From: Solirubrobacteraceae bacterium | GTDB lineage: Bacteria > Actinomycetota > Thermoleophilia > Solirubrobacterales > Solirubrobacteraceae | NCBI GenBank assembly: GCA_025935735.1 | Contig: JAICUS010000030.1 | Location: 1-20,645, forward strand | Length of the DNA stretch: 20,645 nt | Direction of reading: 5' to 3' | Shown: positions 8,628 through 16,564 of the stretch, piece by piece | How the letters are laid out: each line of letters begins with the position of its first letter | How positions within the stretch are numbered: the first letter of the stretch is position 1 | Translations under genes and position numbers: made by a program | Notes under the pieces: model-generated | The model's database searches: none | What the model saw: the letters and a program-made list of their open reading frames with translations, nothing else | What the model was told of the DNA's origin: nothing

Positions 8628-10703
8628 ATGCGTCACACGCCGGTCACCGCTGCGGTCCGGGATCGCGCCGAAACGCGCACCCGGCTGCTCGTGCAGAGAA
8701 CGCGCGCGGGCGGCCCAGCGCGGTACGCGATGTCGCTCGCGGTGGTCGCCGTGGCGTATTACGTCGCCGGGCGCATCGGTCTCGAGCTCGCCTATCTCGA
8801 CGGCGCGGTGGCGGCGCTGTGGCCGCCGGCCGGCCTGGGTCTCGCGGTGCTGTTCCTGTACGGCCCGCGACTGTGGCCGGGCATCGTGATCGGCGATCTG
8901 TGGCTCGGCGACTACTCGACGCCACTCCCCACCGTCCTCGGGCAGACGGTCGGGAACACGGTCGCGCTCGTGCTCGCCGCCCTGCTGCTGCGCCGCCTGA
9001 CGGGCGGACGGGGCGAGCTGGACCGCGTGGCCGACGTGCTCGCTCTCGTCGTCTGCGCGCTCGCGGCGGCGCTGGTGAGCGCCGCGTTCGGCCCGACTGC
9101 GTTGCGGCTTGGTGACGTGATACCCACCGGCGAGCTCGCCCGCGTGTATCGCACGTGGACGTTGGGGGACGCGTCCGGAGTCTTGGTCGTGGCGCCGGCG
9201 CTGCTGACGTGGGCGACCTGGGGCGTGCGGGACATCCGGCGGCGCGACCTCGGCGAGGGGGCGGCCGTGCTGGCCGTGCTCGTCGCTCTCGCGGAGCTGC
9301 CCCCGCAGCGCGACGTGCCGTACATCGTGTTTCCCGTGCTGCTGTGGGCGGCGCTGCGCTTCGGGCCTCGGGGGGCCGCGGCGGCGACCCTCGTCGTGTG
9401 CTCGATCACCGTCTGGAACACCGCGCAGAACGACGGCCCGTTCGTCCGCGAGTCGCTCACGGGCAGCCTGCTGTCCACGCAGCTGTTCATCGCCACCGCG
9501 GCACTGACGTCGCTCCTGATCGCAGCGGTGACCGCCGAGCGCGCGCGCGCCGCGCGCGGGCTCCGTTCCGCCGAGCAGGCTCAGCGCGAGCTCGCCGGCG
9601 AGCAGGCCGCGCTGCGCCGCGTGGCGACTGCGGTCGCGGCCGAGGGCTCGCCGGGCCGCGTCTTCGAGCAGGTGACCGAGGAGGTCGCGCGATTGCTCAG
9701 GCTGCCTGCCGCGAGCGTCATGCAGTTCGACGGCGCGCAGGGCGCGCGCGTCGTCGGCGCCTGGAGCGCGGACGGCCGGCCGCGCTTTCCGGTCGGGGCG
9801 ACGCTCACGCTCGATGGCGACACCGTGGTGGCGAAGGTGCGGCGCACCGGCAGCCCACAACGCGTCGAGCGCTATGAAGAGGCGACCGGGACACTGGCCG
9901 AGACCGTGCGGAGCTTCGGCTACCGCGGCGGGGTGGCTGCGCCCGTCAGCGTGGGCGGCAGCCTTTGGGGCGTGCTGGTCGCGGTGACGGCCTCCGATGC
10001 GCCGCTCCCCGCGGGGCTGGAGGAGCGGATGTGCGACTTCGCCGATCTCGTCGCGCTGGCGCTGGCGAACGCCGACGCGCATCAGAAGCTCGCGGCGTCC
10101 CGGACGCGCGTCGTGGAGGCCGCCGACGCCGAGCGCCGGCGGCTCGAGCGAAACCTGCACGACGGCGCTCAGCAGCGGCTGGTATCCGTCGCGCTCCAGC
10201 TCACGATGGTCGCCAAGAGGCTCGACAGCAATCCGCCCGCCGCCCGTGAGTTGTTGTCAGCCGCCCGGGACGATCTCGGGGATGGGCTCGCCGACCTGCG
10301 CGAGCTGGCGCGAGGCATCCATCCTGCGGTGCTCACCGAGCGCGGGCTCGGCCCCGCGCTCGATGCCCTGCTGGCGCGTGCGGCCGTCCCGGTCGAGATC
10401 GCCGAGGTGCCCGACGAGCGGCTCACGCCCGCGCTGGAGGCGGCCGCCTACTACGTCATCGCGGAGTCGGTCGCCAATGTGGGCAAATACGCGGCCGCGA
10501 CCCACGCCACGGTCAGCGTGGAGCGCACGAACGGCACCGCCACCGTGATCGTGGCCGACGACGGCGTGGGCGGCGCCGACCCGGCCCAGGGCACGGGTCT
10601 CGACGGGCTCGCCGCGCGGGTCGAGGCGCTCAATGGCCATCTCGAGATCGAGAGCCCACCGGGACAGGGCACGCGGATCACGGCCCGCTTGCCGCTGCGC
10701 TGA
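8628..10703 (+). CDS. MASE1-GAF sensor histidine kinase (NarL/LuxR-partner type)
   Basis: A 691-residue membrane sensor kinase. Residues about 35-300 form a MASE1 sensory domain of eight or so membrane helices (it includes AALWPPAGLGLAVLFLYG, the usual WPP-G-A motif). A short coiled coil follows (about 305-335), then a GAF domain (about 340-475). Next is a HisKA_3 dimerisation segment with ERNLHDGAQQRLV carrying the phospho-accepting His511. The C-terminal HATPase is seen in the segments ESVANVGKYAAAT (N box), VADDGVGGAD (D/G1 box) and GTGLDGLAARV (G2 box). The protein should phosphorylate a LuxR-type response regulator, but no intact one is present nearby; only a decayed LuxR domain lies at 4.1 kb. 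The start is uncertain: ATG 8628 has no clear ribosome site and an ATG at 8730 is an alternative just before the first helix. Confidence 0.93.
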   Translation: MRHTPVTAAVRDRAETRTRLLVQRTRAGGPARYAMSLAVVAVAYYVAGRIGLELAYLDGAVAALWPPAGLGLAVLFLYGPRLWPGIVIGDLWLGDYSTPLPTVLGQTVGNTVALVLAALLLRRLTGGRGELDRVADVLALVVCALAAALVSAAFGPTALRLGDVIPTGELARVYRTWTLGDASGVLVVAPALLTWATWGVRDIRRRDLGEGAAVLAVLVALAELPPQRDVPYIVFPVLLWAALRFGPRGAAAATLVVCSITVWNTAQNDGPFVRESLTGSLLSTQLFIATAALTSLLIAAVTAERARAARGLRSAEQAQRELAGEQAALRRVATAVAAEGSPGRVFEQVTEEVARLLRLPAASVMQFDGAQGARVVGAWSADGRPRFPVGATLTLDGDTVVAKVRRTGSPQRVERYEEATGTLAETVRSFGYRGGVAAPVSVGGSLWGVLVAVTASDAPLPAGLEERMCDFADLVALALANADAHQKLAASRTRVVEAADAERRRLERNLHDGAQQRLVSVALQLTMVAKRLDSNPPAARELLSAARDDLGDGLADLRELARGIHPAVLTERGLGPALDALLARAAVPVEIAEVPDERLTPALEAAAYYVIAESVANVGKYAAATHATVSVERTNGTATVIVADDGVGGADPAQGTGLDGLAARVEALNGHLEIESPPGQGTRITARLPLR

Positions 10704-10734
10704 AGCGCGACCGGCTCATGGCGTGCCGTGGCAG

Positions 10735-10759
10735 GTAAGGAAGCGCGGGCGGCCGACGC
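10735..10759 (+). promoter_or_regulatory. Bipartite promoter motif GTAAG-N14-CGACGC (stress protein gene)
   Basis: GTAAG at 10735-10739 and CGACGC at 10754-10759 (followed by TGG), on the coding strand. It is one of five copies with identical spacing in this window. Transcription starting just after it would leave a leader of about 50 nt before the ATG at 10818, which carries an AAGGAG ribosome site. The -35 flank reads AGGTAAGGA, slightly different from the CCGTAAGA form of three other copies. Confidence 0.72.
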
Positions 10760-10817
10760 TGGAGGGGTGAAGCGCTCCGCCCACAGCGCGGGGCGCACCC
10801 GGATGAAGGAGCAATCA

Positions 10818-10871
10818 ATGGCTGTCACCAGTGGCCGGCAACCGACATCGCGCTGTCGTGGCCGCAGCTGA
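10818..10871 (+). CDS. 17-codon leader frame or shifted true start of the stress protein
   Basis: The best ribosome site in this region, AAGGAG at 10806-10811, sits six bases before ATG 10818. That ATG opens only MAVTSGRQPTSRCRGRS and a TGA at 10869. The stress protein frame (GTG 10831 or GTG 10882) is different and has no ribosome site of its own. Either this is a leader peptide whose termination 10 nt before GTG 10882 couples translation, or a one-base indel separates the original start from the gene. Confidence 0.4.
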   Translation: MAVTSGRQPTSRCRGRS

Positions 10872-11781
10872 CCCCGTCGGCGTGAGCCGCCCGATCGAGC
10901 GGCTGTTGTTCATCGCCGACGCGGCGGTGGCCGACGTGGCCGAGCTGCCGCCCGCCGTGCGGGCCGTGATCGACGAGGCGGCGGAGGTCTACGTGCTCAC
11001 GCCCACGCTGCCCGGCCGGCTCGCCTGGCTCGCCGACGACGTCGATCGGTTCCGCCATGTGGCCGACGAGCGCCTCGACACGGTGCTCGGGCACATGCAC
11101 TCGATCGGCGCCGAGACCAGTGGGCTGGCCGGCCGGGGCAGCGTGTCGCTGGTCATCGAGGACGCGATCGCGCAGTTCCACCCGGACCACGTGCTGATCG
11201 CGCTGCGCAGCCCGGAGCACGCGAACTGGCAGGAGCGCAGGGTGCTCGAGCACATCGAGCAGCGCTTCGGCCTGCCGCTGACGACCTATGCGGTGGACCG
11301 CGGAGGGCACACGGCGACCGCCGCAGGGCCGCTGCTGCTCTGCTACGACGGATCCGACCACGCGACGCACGCCATCGAGCGCGCGGGCGCGCTGTTCGCA
11401 GGCCGGCGGGCGCTCGTCGTCACCGTGTGGCAGGGGCCCCAGCTCGGCAGCCTCGCCTGGTCAGGCGCCGCTGCGACCATGGACCCGTTCGTCGAGACCG
11501 CGCGGGCCGGCGCCGAGCGCGCCGGCCGGCTCGCCGAGGAGGGCGCGCGGATCGCGCAGCAGGCCGGGCTGAACGCCGAGCCGGCCGCCGTCGAGGCCGC
11601 CGGGCCGATCTGGCGGACCATCCTGGACGTCGCCGACCATCACGACGCCGCGACGATCGTGATGGGCTCGCGCGGACTCGGAGGCATCCACGCCATCGTG
11701 CTGGGCAGCGTCTCCAGTGCCGTCGTGCTCCACGCCACCCGGCCCGCGCTCGTGGTCCCGCGCGCGCTCGTCCGCGCATAG
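10831..11781 (+). CDS. Universal stress protein with divergent N-terminal half
   Basis: A protein of up to 316 residues. The C-terminal half (from about residue 168) is a standard UspA domain: LLLCYDGSDHATHAIERAG, then the ATP-binding motif GSRGLGGIHAIVLGS and the closing strand PALVVPR. The N-terminal half (IERLLFIADAAVADVAELPP and DHVLIALRSPEH) looks like a second USP-like alpha/beta domain that has lost the glycine-rich ATP motif, so only one nucleotide site is expected. The start is uncertain: GTG 10831 opens the frame, GTG 10882 is nearer the fold, and the only good ribosome site belongs to the short frame at 10818. The gene is preceded by one of the five bipartite promoters, suggesting induction with the other members of that set. 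It is followed after 87 bp, without obvious structure, by the sigma factor gene. Confidence 0.88.
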   Translation: MAGNRHRAVVAAADPVGVSRPIERLLFIADAAVADVAELPPAVRAVIDEAAEVYVLTPTLPGRLAWLADDVDRFRHVADERLDTVLGHMHSIGAETSGLAGRGSVSLVIEDAIAQFHPDHVLIALRSPEHANWQERRVLEHIEQRFGLPLTTYAVDRGGHTATAAGPLLLCYDGSDHATHAIERAGALFAGRRALVVTVWQGPQLGSLAWSGAAATMDPFVETARAGAERAGRLAEEGARIAQQAGLNAEPAAVEAAGPIWRTILDVADHHDAATIVMGSRGLGGIHAIVLGSVSSAVVLHATRPALVVPRALVRA

Positions 11782-11868
11782 GCATCGGCCCGGACTGGGT
11801 GGTGAGCGGGCGCATGATGGGCGCTGAGGCCCATTCTCTTCCGGCGCGCGCGTCGGCAGGCTGGGTGC

Positions 11869-12633
11869 ATGTCGATCGAGCAGGATGCGAGAGGGCCTCT
11901 CCTCGCCGCCGGCGGACGCCCCGAGGGGCTGCCTGCTCGCATGTCGTGCGCCGCCGGAAGCGTCGGGTTCCTCCCGGACACGCTCGTGCTCGCCCGCACG
12001 CAGCGCCCGCCCGAGCATGCGCGACGCCTGCTCGATGCCGAGTCGCGATCGTGGTGGGAGCGTCTGCACGCGCCGGAGCCGGCCCGTGACCGGGCGATCG
12101 CGGAGCTCTACGCGCGGCTGCGGCGCGAGGCGACGTTTCACATCCGCCAGCGCGCCGCGAACGTGGCGGGGTTTCCGCGAAGCGACATCGACGACCTCGC
12201 CACGCAGGCCGCCGGCGACGCGCTCATCGCGCTGTTGCGCAAGCTCGAGGACTATCGCGGTGACAGCCAGTTCTGGACCTGGGCGCGGCGGTTCGCCGCC
12301 CTGGAGGCGCCCGTGAGCATCCGGCGACGGCTCGGGCACGACCGCGTCGGGATCTCTCGCGACCCCGACCGCGCCGGCGACGTGGCCGACCCGGGGCGAT
12401 CGGCGCAGGACCGCGTGGAGTCGCACGAGCTCCTGCAGGGCATCGGCCGGATCATGCGAGACGAGCTGACCGGCCGGCAGCGCACCGTGTTGACCGAGAG
12501 CGCCATCCGCGGCACCTCCACCGCCGCCCTGGCCGATCGGCTCGACACCACCCCGGGAGCGGTCTACAAGTCCCTCCACGACGCCCGGCTCAAGGTGAGG
12601 GCGATGACCGCTCAACTGCAGCCCGCGGCATGA
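11869..12633 (+). CDS. ECF-type RNA polymerase sigma factor
   Basis: A sigma-70-family factor of up to 254 residues. Region 2 lies near residues 100-160 (SDIDDLATQAAGDALIALLR, then a DYRGDSQFWTWARRFA segment that matches the -10 recognition and melting helix). Region 4 is near 200-250 (LTGRQRTVLTESAIRG and an HTH in LADRLDTTPGAVYKSLHDAR that reads the -35 element). Region 3 is missing, as in ECF factors. The first 50 or so residues look unlike the family and may not be translated; ATG 11941 and GTG 11986 are alternatives. It has no adjacent anti-sigma gene. Its TGA overlaps the zwf start as ATGA, so both are made from one mRNA. I see no good copy of the bipartite motif directly upstream, so autoregulation through that motif is not supported. 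Confidence 0.87.
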   Translation: MSIEQDARGPLLAAGGRPEGLPARMSCAAGSVGFLPDTLVLARTQRPPEHARRLLDAESRSWWERLHAPEPARDRAIAELYARLRREATFHIRQRAANVAGFPRSDIDDLATQAAGDALIALLRKLEDYRGDSQFWTWARRFAALEAPVSIRRRLGHDRVGISRDPDRAGDVADPGRSAQDRVESHELLQGIGRIMRDELTGRQRTVLTESAIRGTSTAALADRLDTTPGAVYKSLHDARLKVRAMTAQLQPAA

Positions 12634-14138
12634 CCGTGGGAGACGGAAGCTCCGCCGCGCACCCGGTGCGGGCGGCGGCCCCGGAGGCTCACGTGTTGAT
12701 CCTCTTCGGGGCGACCGGGGATCTCGCCCGGCGCAAGCTGCTGCCCGGATTGTTCCATCTGGCCGCTGCGGGGCTGATGCCCGAGCGCTACCGGATCATC
12801 GGCTCCGGGCGCCCTGGGGCCGGTCGGGACACCGAGGGCTTCCGCACGCAGGTGCGCGACGCCGTGCGTGAGTTCGGGCGCCAGGAGCTCACCGATGAGA
12901 ACTGGGCACCGTTTGCCGCGAGCCTGTCGTTCGCTCCCGCGTCCGCCGAGCAGCCGCAAGCGCTCGTGGAGGAGGTCGCCAGGGTGGAGCGGGGCCTGGG
13001 GCCCGGCGTCCGCAGGCTGATCTACCTCGCGGTCCCGCCGCAGGCCTTCGGGCCGATGGTGGAGATGCTGGCGTCGACGGGCCTCACCGAGCGGGCGAAG
13101 CTGATCGTCGAGAAGCCGTTCGGTCACGACCTGGCGTCAGCCCGCGCGCTCGACGGGACCCTGCAGGCCGCGCTCGGCGAGGACCAGGTCTTCCGGATCG
13201 ATCACTTCCTGGGCAAGGAGGGCGTGCAGAACATCCTCGCGTTTCGCTTCGCCAACGGCCTGTTCGAGCCGATCTGGAACCGCGAGCACGTCGAGTACGT
13301 GCAGATCGATGTGCCCGAGCGTCTGACGATCGGGGGCCGCGCGGGCTTCTTCGAGCAGACCGGCACGTACCGGGACATGGTGGTGACGCATCTCCTGCAC
13401 CTGCTGGGGTTCGTGGCCATGGACCCGCCGAGCCGGCTCGACGCCGCGTCGCTGCGCGACGCGACCGGCCGGGTGTTCGCGGCGATCGAGCCGATCGACC
13501 CGGACCGGGTGATCTTCGGGCAGTACGACGGCTATCGCTCAGAGCCGGGGGTGGCGCCCGGCTCGGACGTGGAGACGTTCGCCGCCGTCGAGGTGCGGGT
13601 CGACACGCCGCGCTGGGCGGGGGTTCCCTTTCACCTCCGCACCGGCAAGGCACTGGCGGAGAGCCGTCACACCGTCACGCTGGGCTTCAAGCAGCCGCCC
13701 GTCGGGATGTTCCCGCCCCTCCCCGACGGCGCGCACGCCGCGCCGTTCAATGAGCTGACCTTCGAGGTATCCGACCCCGGCGTCATCTGGGTGGACTTCC
13801 TGGCCAAGCAGCCCGGCGCGACGATGAGCCTCGGCGCCGCCTCGCTGACCTTCCGCTACCGGGACTTCTTTCGTGTGGAGGAAGAGCTCACGGGCTACGA
13901 GCGGCTGCTCCACGATGCCCTGCTCGGCGACCACACCCTGTTCACACGGGCCGACGGGATCGAACGGCTATGGGAGGTCTCGGCGCCGCTGCTCGAGCGC
14001 CCCCCGCACCCTCGACCGTATCGCCCGGGGTCGTGGGGCCCCGCCGGGATCGAGCAGCTCGTCGCGCCGCATCGCTGGCATCTGCCGTACAGCAGTCGCG
14101 AGGGCGGCCAGCGCGGTCAGGGCGGGCGACCCGCCTGA
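12630..14138 (+). CDS. zwf: Glucose-6-phosphate 1-dehydrogenase
   Basis: Oxidises glucose 6-phosphate to 6-phosphogluconolactone, making NADPH as the entry step of the oxidative pentose phosphate pathway in the cytosol. The 502-residue length is normal. The N-terminal nucleotide loop LFGATGDLARRKLLP (about residues 24-38), the substrate site VFRIDHFLGKEGVQN (His192 binds the phosphate) and the general-base histidine (His254, in RDMVVTHLLHLL) are all present. The ATG overlaps the sigma factor stop by four bases, so translation is coupled; no gnd, tal or opcA neighbour follows. It ends 9 bp from the convergent thiolase gene with no terminator between. Coupling of a sigma factor to an NADPH-producing enzyme would suit a redox-stress response, but that is inference. 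Confidence 0.96.
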   Translation: MTVGDGSSAAHPVRAAAPEAHVLILFGATGDLARRKLLPGLFHLAAAGLMPERYRIIGSGRPGAGRDTEGFRTQVRDAVREFGRQELTDENWAPFAASLSFAPASAEQPQALVEEVARVERGLGPGVRRLIYLAVPPQAFGPMVEMLASTGLTERAKLIVEKPFGHDLASARALDGTLQAALGEDQVFRIDHFLGKEGVQNILAFRFANGLFEPIWNREHVEYVQIDVPERLTIGGRAGFFEQTGTYRDMVVTHLLHLLGFVAMDPPSRLDAASLRDATGRVFAAIEPIDPDRVIFGQYDGYRSEPGVAPGSDVETFAAVEVRVDTPRWAGVPFHLRTGKALAESRHTVTLGFKQPPVGMFPPLPDGAHAAPFNELTFEVSDPGVIWVDFLAKQPGATMSLGAASLTFRYRDFFRVEEELTGYERLLHDALLGDHTLFTRADGIERLWEVSAPLLERPPHPRPYRPGSWGPAGIEQLVAPHRWHLPYSSREGGQRGQGGRPA

Positions 14139-14147
14139 CGGCGCGGG

Positions 14148-15389
14148 TCAGGGTCGCTCGAGGACGATGGCCACGCCCTGGCCGGAGCCGACGCAGATGC
14201 CCAGGCAGCCGTAGCGGCCGCCGCGCTCGGCGAGCTCGGTGGCGAGCGTGAGCACGCCGCGGGTGCCCGAATCGCCGAACGGATGGCCGAGCGCGACCGC
14301 GCCGCCGTTGGGATTGAGCCGCTCGTCGGGGATCGCGAAGCCCGTCTGAGCCTCGAGCTCCCGCAGCACCGCGAGCACCTGGGCGGCGAACGCCTCGTGG
14401 ATCTCGAACACGTCGATGTCGGCGGGCTCGAGGCCGGCCTTGGCGATCGCCGCGGGCATCGCGTACGCCGGGGCGATGCCCATGATCGTGGGATCCACGC
14501 CGACCGACGCCGACGCCAGAACGCGGGCGAGCGGCGCCCGGCCGAGCTGGCGCGCCCGCTCCGCGCCGGCCAGCACAATGGCGCTGGCGCCGTCGGAGAG
14601 CTGGCTGGAGTTGCCCGCGGTCATCGCACCGGTACCGGGCTGTGGGGCGAGCGCGGCGAGGCGCTCGAGCGTGGTGTCGTCGCGGATGCCCTCGTCGTGC
14701 TCGAACGTCCTGGGCGGCTGCCGGCGGCCGCCCGCAACCTCGACCGCGACGATCTCCTTCGCCAGCCGCCCCGAGTCGCGGGCCGCCGCCGCGCGCCGAT
14801 GTGAGCGCAGCGCGAACGCATCGACCTCCTCGCGCGAGAGCTCGTACCGGGTGGCGAGCTTCTGGGCGGTCTTGATCATCTCCATGTAGGCGTCGCGCGC
14901 CAGCAGCTTCGGGTTCGGCGGGCCGCCGGCGCCCGACCACATCGTGTCGAGCATGAACACCGGGCCGCGCGGCGAGAACGCCTCCTCGCCCTTCATCAGC
15001 GCCCAGCCCGAGCGGCTCATCGACTCCACCCCGGCGGCGACGCCCAGCGACAGCTCGCCGACCGCGATCGAGTTCGCGATGTTGATCGTCGCGGTCAGCG
15101 ACGATGCGCAGAACCGGTTGACCGTGTACGCCGGGACATGGTCGGGGAAGCCGGCGGCGAGCGCCGCCCAGCGGGCGACGTCGCCCATCCCCTCGTGGGC
15201 GGTGTTGACCGCGCCGGCGGCGATCTCCTGCACATCGGCCGGTGCGATGCCGGCTCGCTCGCACGCCCCCGTGAGGGCAAGGCCGAGCAGATCGTCGGTC
15301 CGGATGCGCGACAGCGCGCCGCCGTAGCGGCCGATCGGCGTCCGCGCGCCCCCCAGGATCACCGCGCGGTCGGCGGCGGGAACGGTCAT
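14148..15389 (-). CDS. Acetyl-CoA acetyltransferase / 3-ketoacyl-CoA thiolase
   Basis: Cleaves 3-ketoacyl-CoA with CoA to acetyl-CoA and a shortened acyl-CoA, or runs in reverse on acetyl-CoA. The 413-residue protein has the nucleophilic cysteine in VNRFCASS (Cys94), the catalytic histidine in ALGHPFGDSGTR (His369), the EIHEAF motif, and the second cysteine in GICVGSGQG (Cys399). The usual GHPIGASGAR sequence is altered to GHPFGDSGTR, but the catalytic residues remain. Chain-length preference cannot be told. It is the last gene of the operon patatin - acyl-CoA dehydrogenase - thiolase; its ATG overlaps the dehydrogenase stop by four bases (15386-15389). No hydratase or hydroxyacyl-CoA dehydrogenase is in the operon, so the middle steps of beta-oxidation must come from elsewhere. 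Confidence 0.94.
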   Translation of the reverse strand: MTVPAADRAVILGGARTPIGRYGGALSRIRTDDLLGLALTGACERAGIAPADVQEIAAGAVNTAHEGMGDVARWAALAAGFPDHVPAYTVNRFCASSLTATINIANSIAVGELSLGVAAGVESMSRSGWALMKGEEAFSPRGPVFMLDTMWSGAGGPPNPKLLARDAYMEMIKTAQKLATRYELSREEVDAFALRSHRRAAAARDSGRLAKEIVAVEVAGGRRQPPRTFEHDEGIRDDTTLERLAALAPQPGTGAMTAGNSSQLSDGASAIVLAGAERARQLGRAPLARVLASASVGVDPTIMGIAPAYAMPAAIAKAGLEPADIDVFEIHEAFAAQVLAVLRELEAQTGFAIPDERLNPNGGAVALGHPFGDSGTRGVLTLATELAERGGRYGCLGICVGSGQGVAIVLERP

Positions 15390-16558
15390 GCGGCCACCGA
15401 GGCGAGCGCCTCGACGTGGCGGGGCAGCAGCGTCTCGCGGGCGATCACGAGTCGCTGTATCTGCGAGGTGCCCTCGTAGAGCTGCATGATCTTGGCGTCG
15501 CGCATCAGCTTCTCGACCGGGTAGTCCTTGATGAAGCCGTAGCCGCCGTAGACCTGCACGGCATCGGTGGTGACCTCCATCGCGCTGTCGGCGGCGAAGC
15601 GCTTCGCGTGCGAGCTCTCCAGCGTGTTGCGCTTGCCCTGGTCGAGCAGCACGGCCGAGTTCCACGTCGCCAGGCGCGCCACGTGCACCTTGGTCGCCAT
15701 GTCGGCGATCAGGAACTGGATCGCCTGGTGCATGGCGATCGGCACGCCGAACTGCATCCGCTCCTTGGAGTATCCGACGGCGAACTCGAACGCCGCCCGC
15801 GCGATCCCGACGGCCATCGCCGCGACACCGGGGCGGGTGCGGTCGAGGGTCATCATGGCCAGCCTGAACCCGTGGTTCTCCTCGCCCAGGAGGTTCCCGG
15901 CCGGGACCTCGGCGTCGTTGAACGTGATCGACGCGGTGTTCGAGGCCCGCTGGCCCATCTTGTCCTCGTGCTTGTCCACCACGACTCCGGCGTCGCGCGG
16001 GACCACGAACGCCGAGATGCCGTTGCGACCGGCGGCGGGGTCGGTCTTGGCGTAGACCGTGTACCAGTCGGCGTAGCCGCCGTTGGTGATGAACGTCTTC
16101 GAGCCGTTGATGACGTACTTGTCGTGCCGCCGGACGGCGTGCGTGCGCATGCCGGACACGTCGGAGCCGGCATCCGGCTCGGTCAGGCAGAACGACGCGA
16201 GCCGCGGCGCTTCGACCAGCATGCCGAGGTAGGTCTTCTTGACCTCCTCGGAGCCGCCGAGCACGACCGGCGCCGCCGCCAGCCCGTTGCAGGAGATCGA
16301 CGTGCCGATCCCGGAGCAGCCCCATCCGAGCTCCTCCTCGATCAGCACGCCGTCCATGAAGGACGCGCCGGCGCCGCCGTAGGCCTCCGGGATGTGGGCG
16401 TTCATCAGCCCCACCTCCCACGCCTTCTCGATCACGGACCGGGGCCAGGTCGCCTCGCGGTCGTACTCCCAGGCCACCGGGCGGATCTCCCGCTCGGCGA
16501 AGTCGTGCGCCAGCTCGCGCAGGGCCATCTGCTCCTCGGTCAATGAGAAGTCGACCAT
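15386..16558 (-). CDS. Acyl-CoA dehydrogenase
   Basis: A flavoprotein that introduces the alpha-beta double bond in acyl-CoA, passing electrons to electron-transfer flavoprotein. The 390-residue protein has the standard three-domain layout: an N-terminal helical domain starting FSLTEEQMALRELAHDFAER, a middle beta domain (FCLTEPDAGSDVSGMRT and KTFITNGGYADWYTVYAKT), and a C-terminal helical domain. The general base is Glu362 in QLYEGTSQIQR, the position found in short/medium-chain dehydrogenases. GAGGGAGTGA upstream of the ATG contains both a ribosome site and the patatin stop codon, and the 6-bp gap to patatin marks an operon. It should act between lipid release by the patatin and thiolysis by the thiolase. 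Confidence 0.95.
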   Translation of the reverse strand: MVDFSLTEEQMALRELAHDFAEREIRPVAWEYDREATWPRSVIEKAWEVGLMNAHIPEAYGGAGASFMDGVLIEEELGWGCSGIGTSISCNGLAAAPVVLGGSEEVKKTYLGMLVEAPRLASFCLTEPDAGSDVSGMRTHAVRRHDKYVINGSKTFITNGGYADWYTVYAKTDPAAGRNGISAFVVPRDAGVVVDKHEDKMGQRASNTASITFNDAEVPAGNLLGEENHGFRLAMMTLDRTRPGVAAMAVGIARAAFEFAVGYSKERMQFGVPIAMHQAIQFLIADMATKVHVARLATWNSAVLLDQGKRNTLESSHAKRFAADSAMEVTTDAVQVYGGYGFIKDYPVEKLMRDAKIMQLYEGTSQIQRLVIARETLLPRHVEALASVAA

Positions 16559-16564
16559 GGTCGA

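Noticed and set aside
8424..10160. N-terminal extension of the MMPL frame up to 10160 on the minus strand
   Set aside because: The extension is antisense to the histidine kinase, lacks membrane segments and is preceded by no start signal; the GTG at 8423 with a ribosome site fits the family length.
11802..11829. Possible sixth copy of the bipartite motif upstream of the sigma factor (GTGAG, then GCGCTG)
   Set aside because: GTGAG has one mismatch and the second block does not match CGACGC at the fixed spacing.
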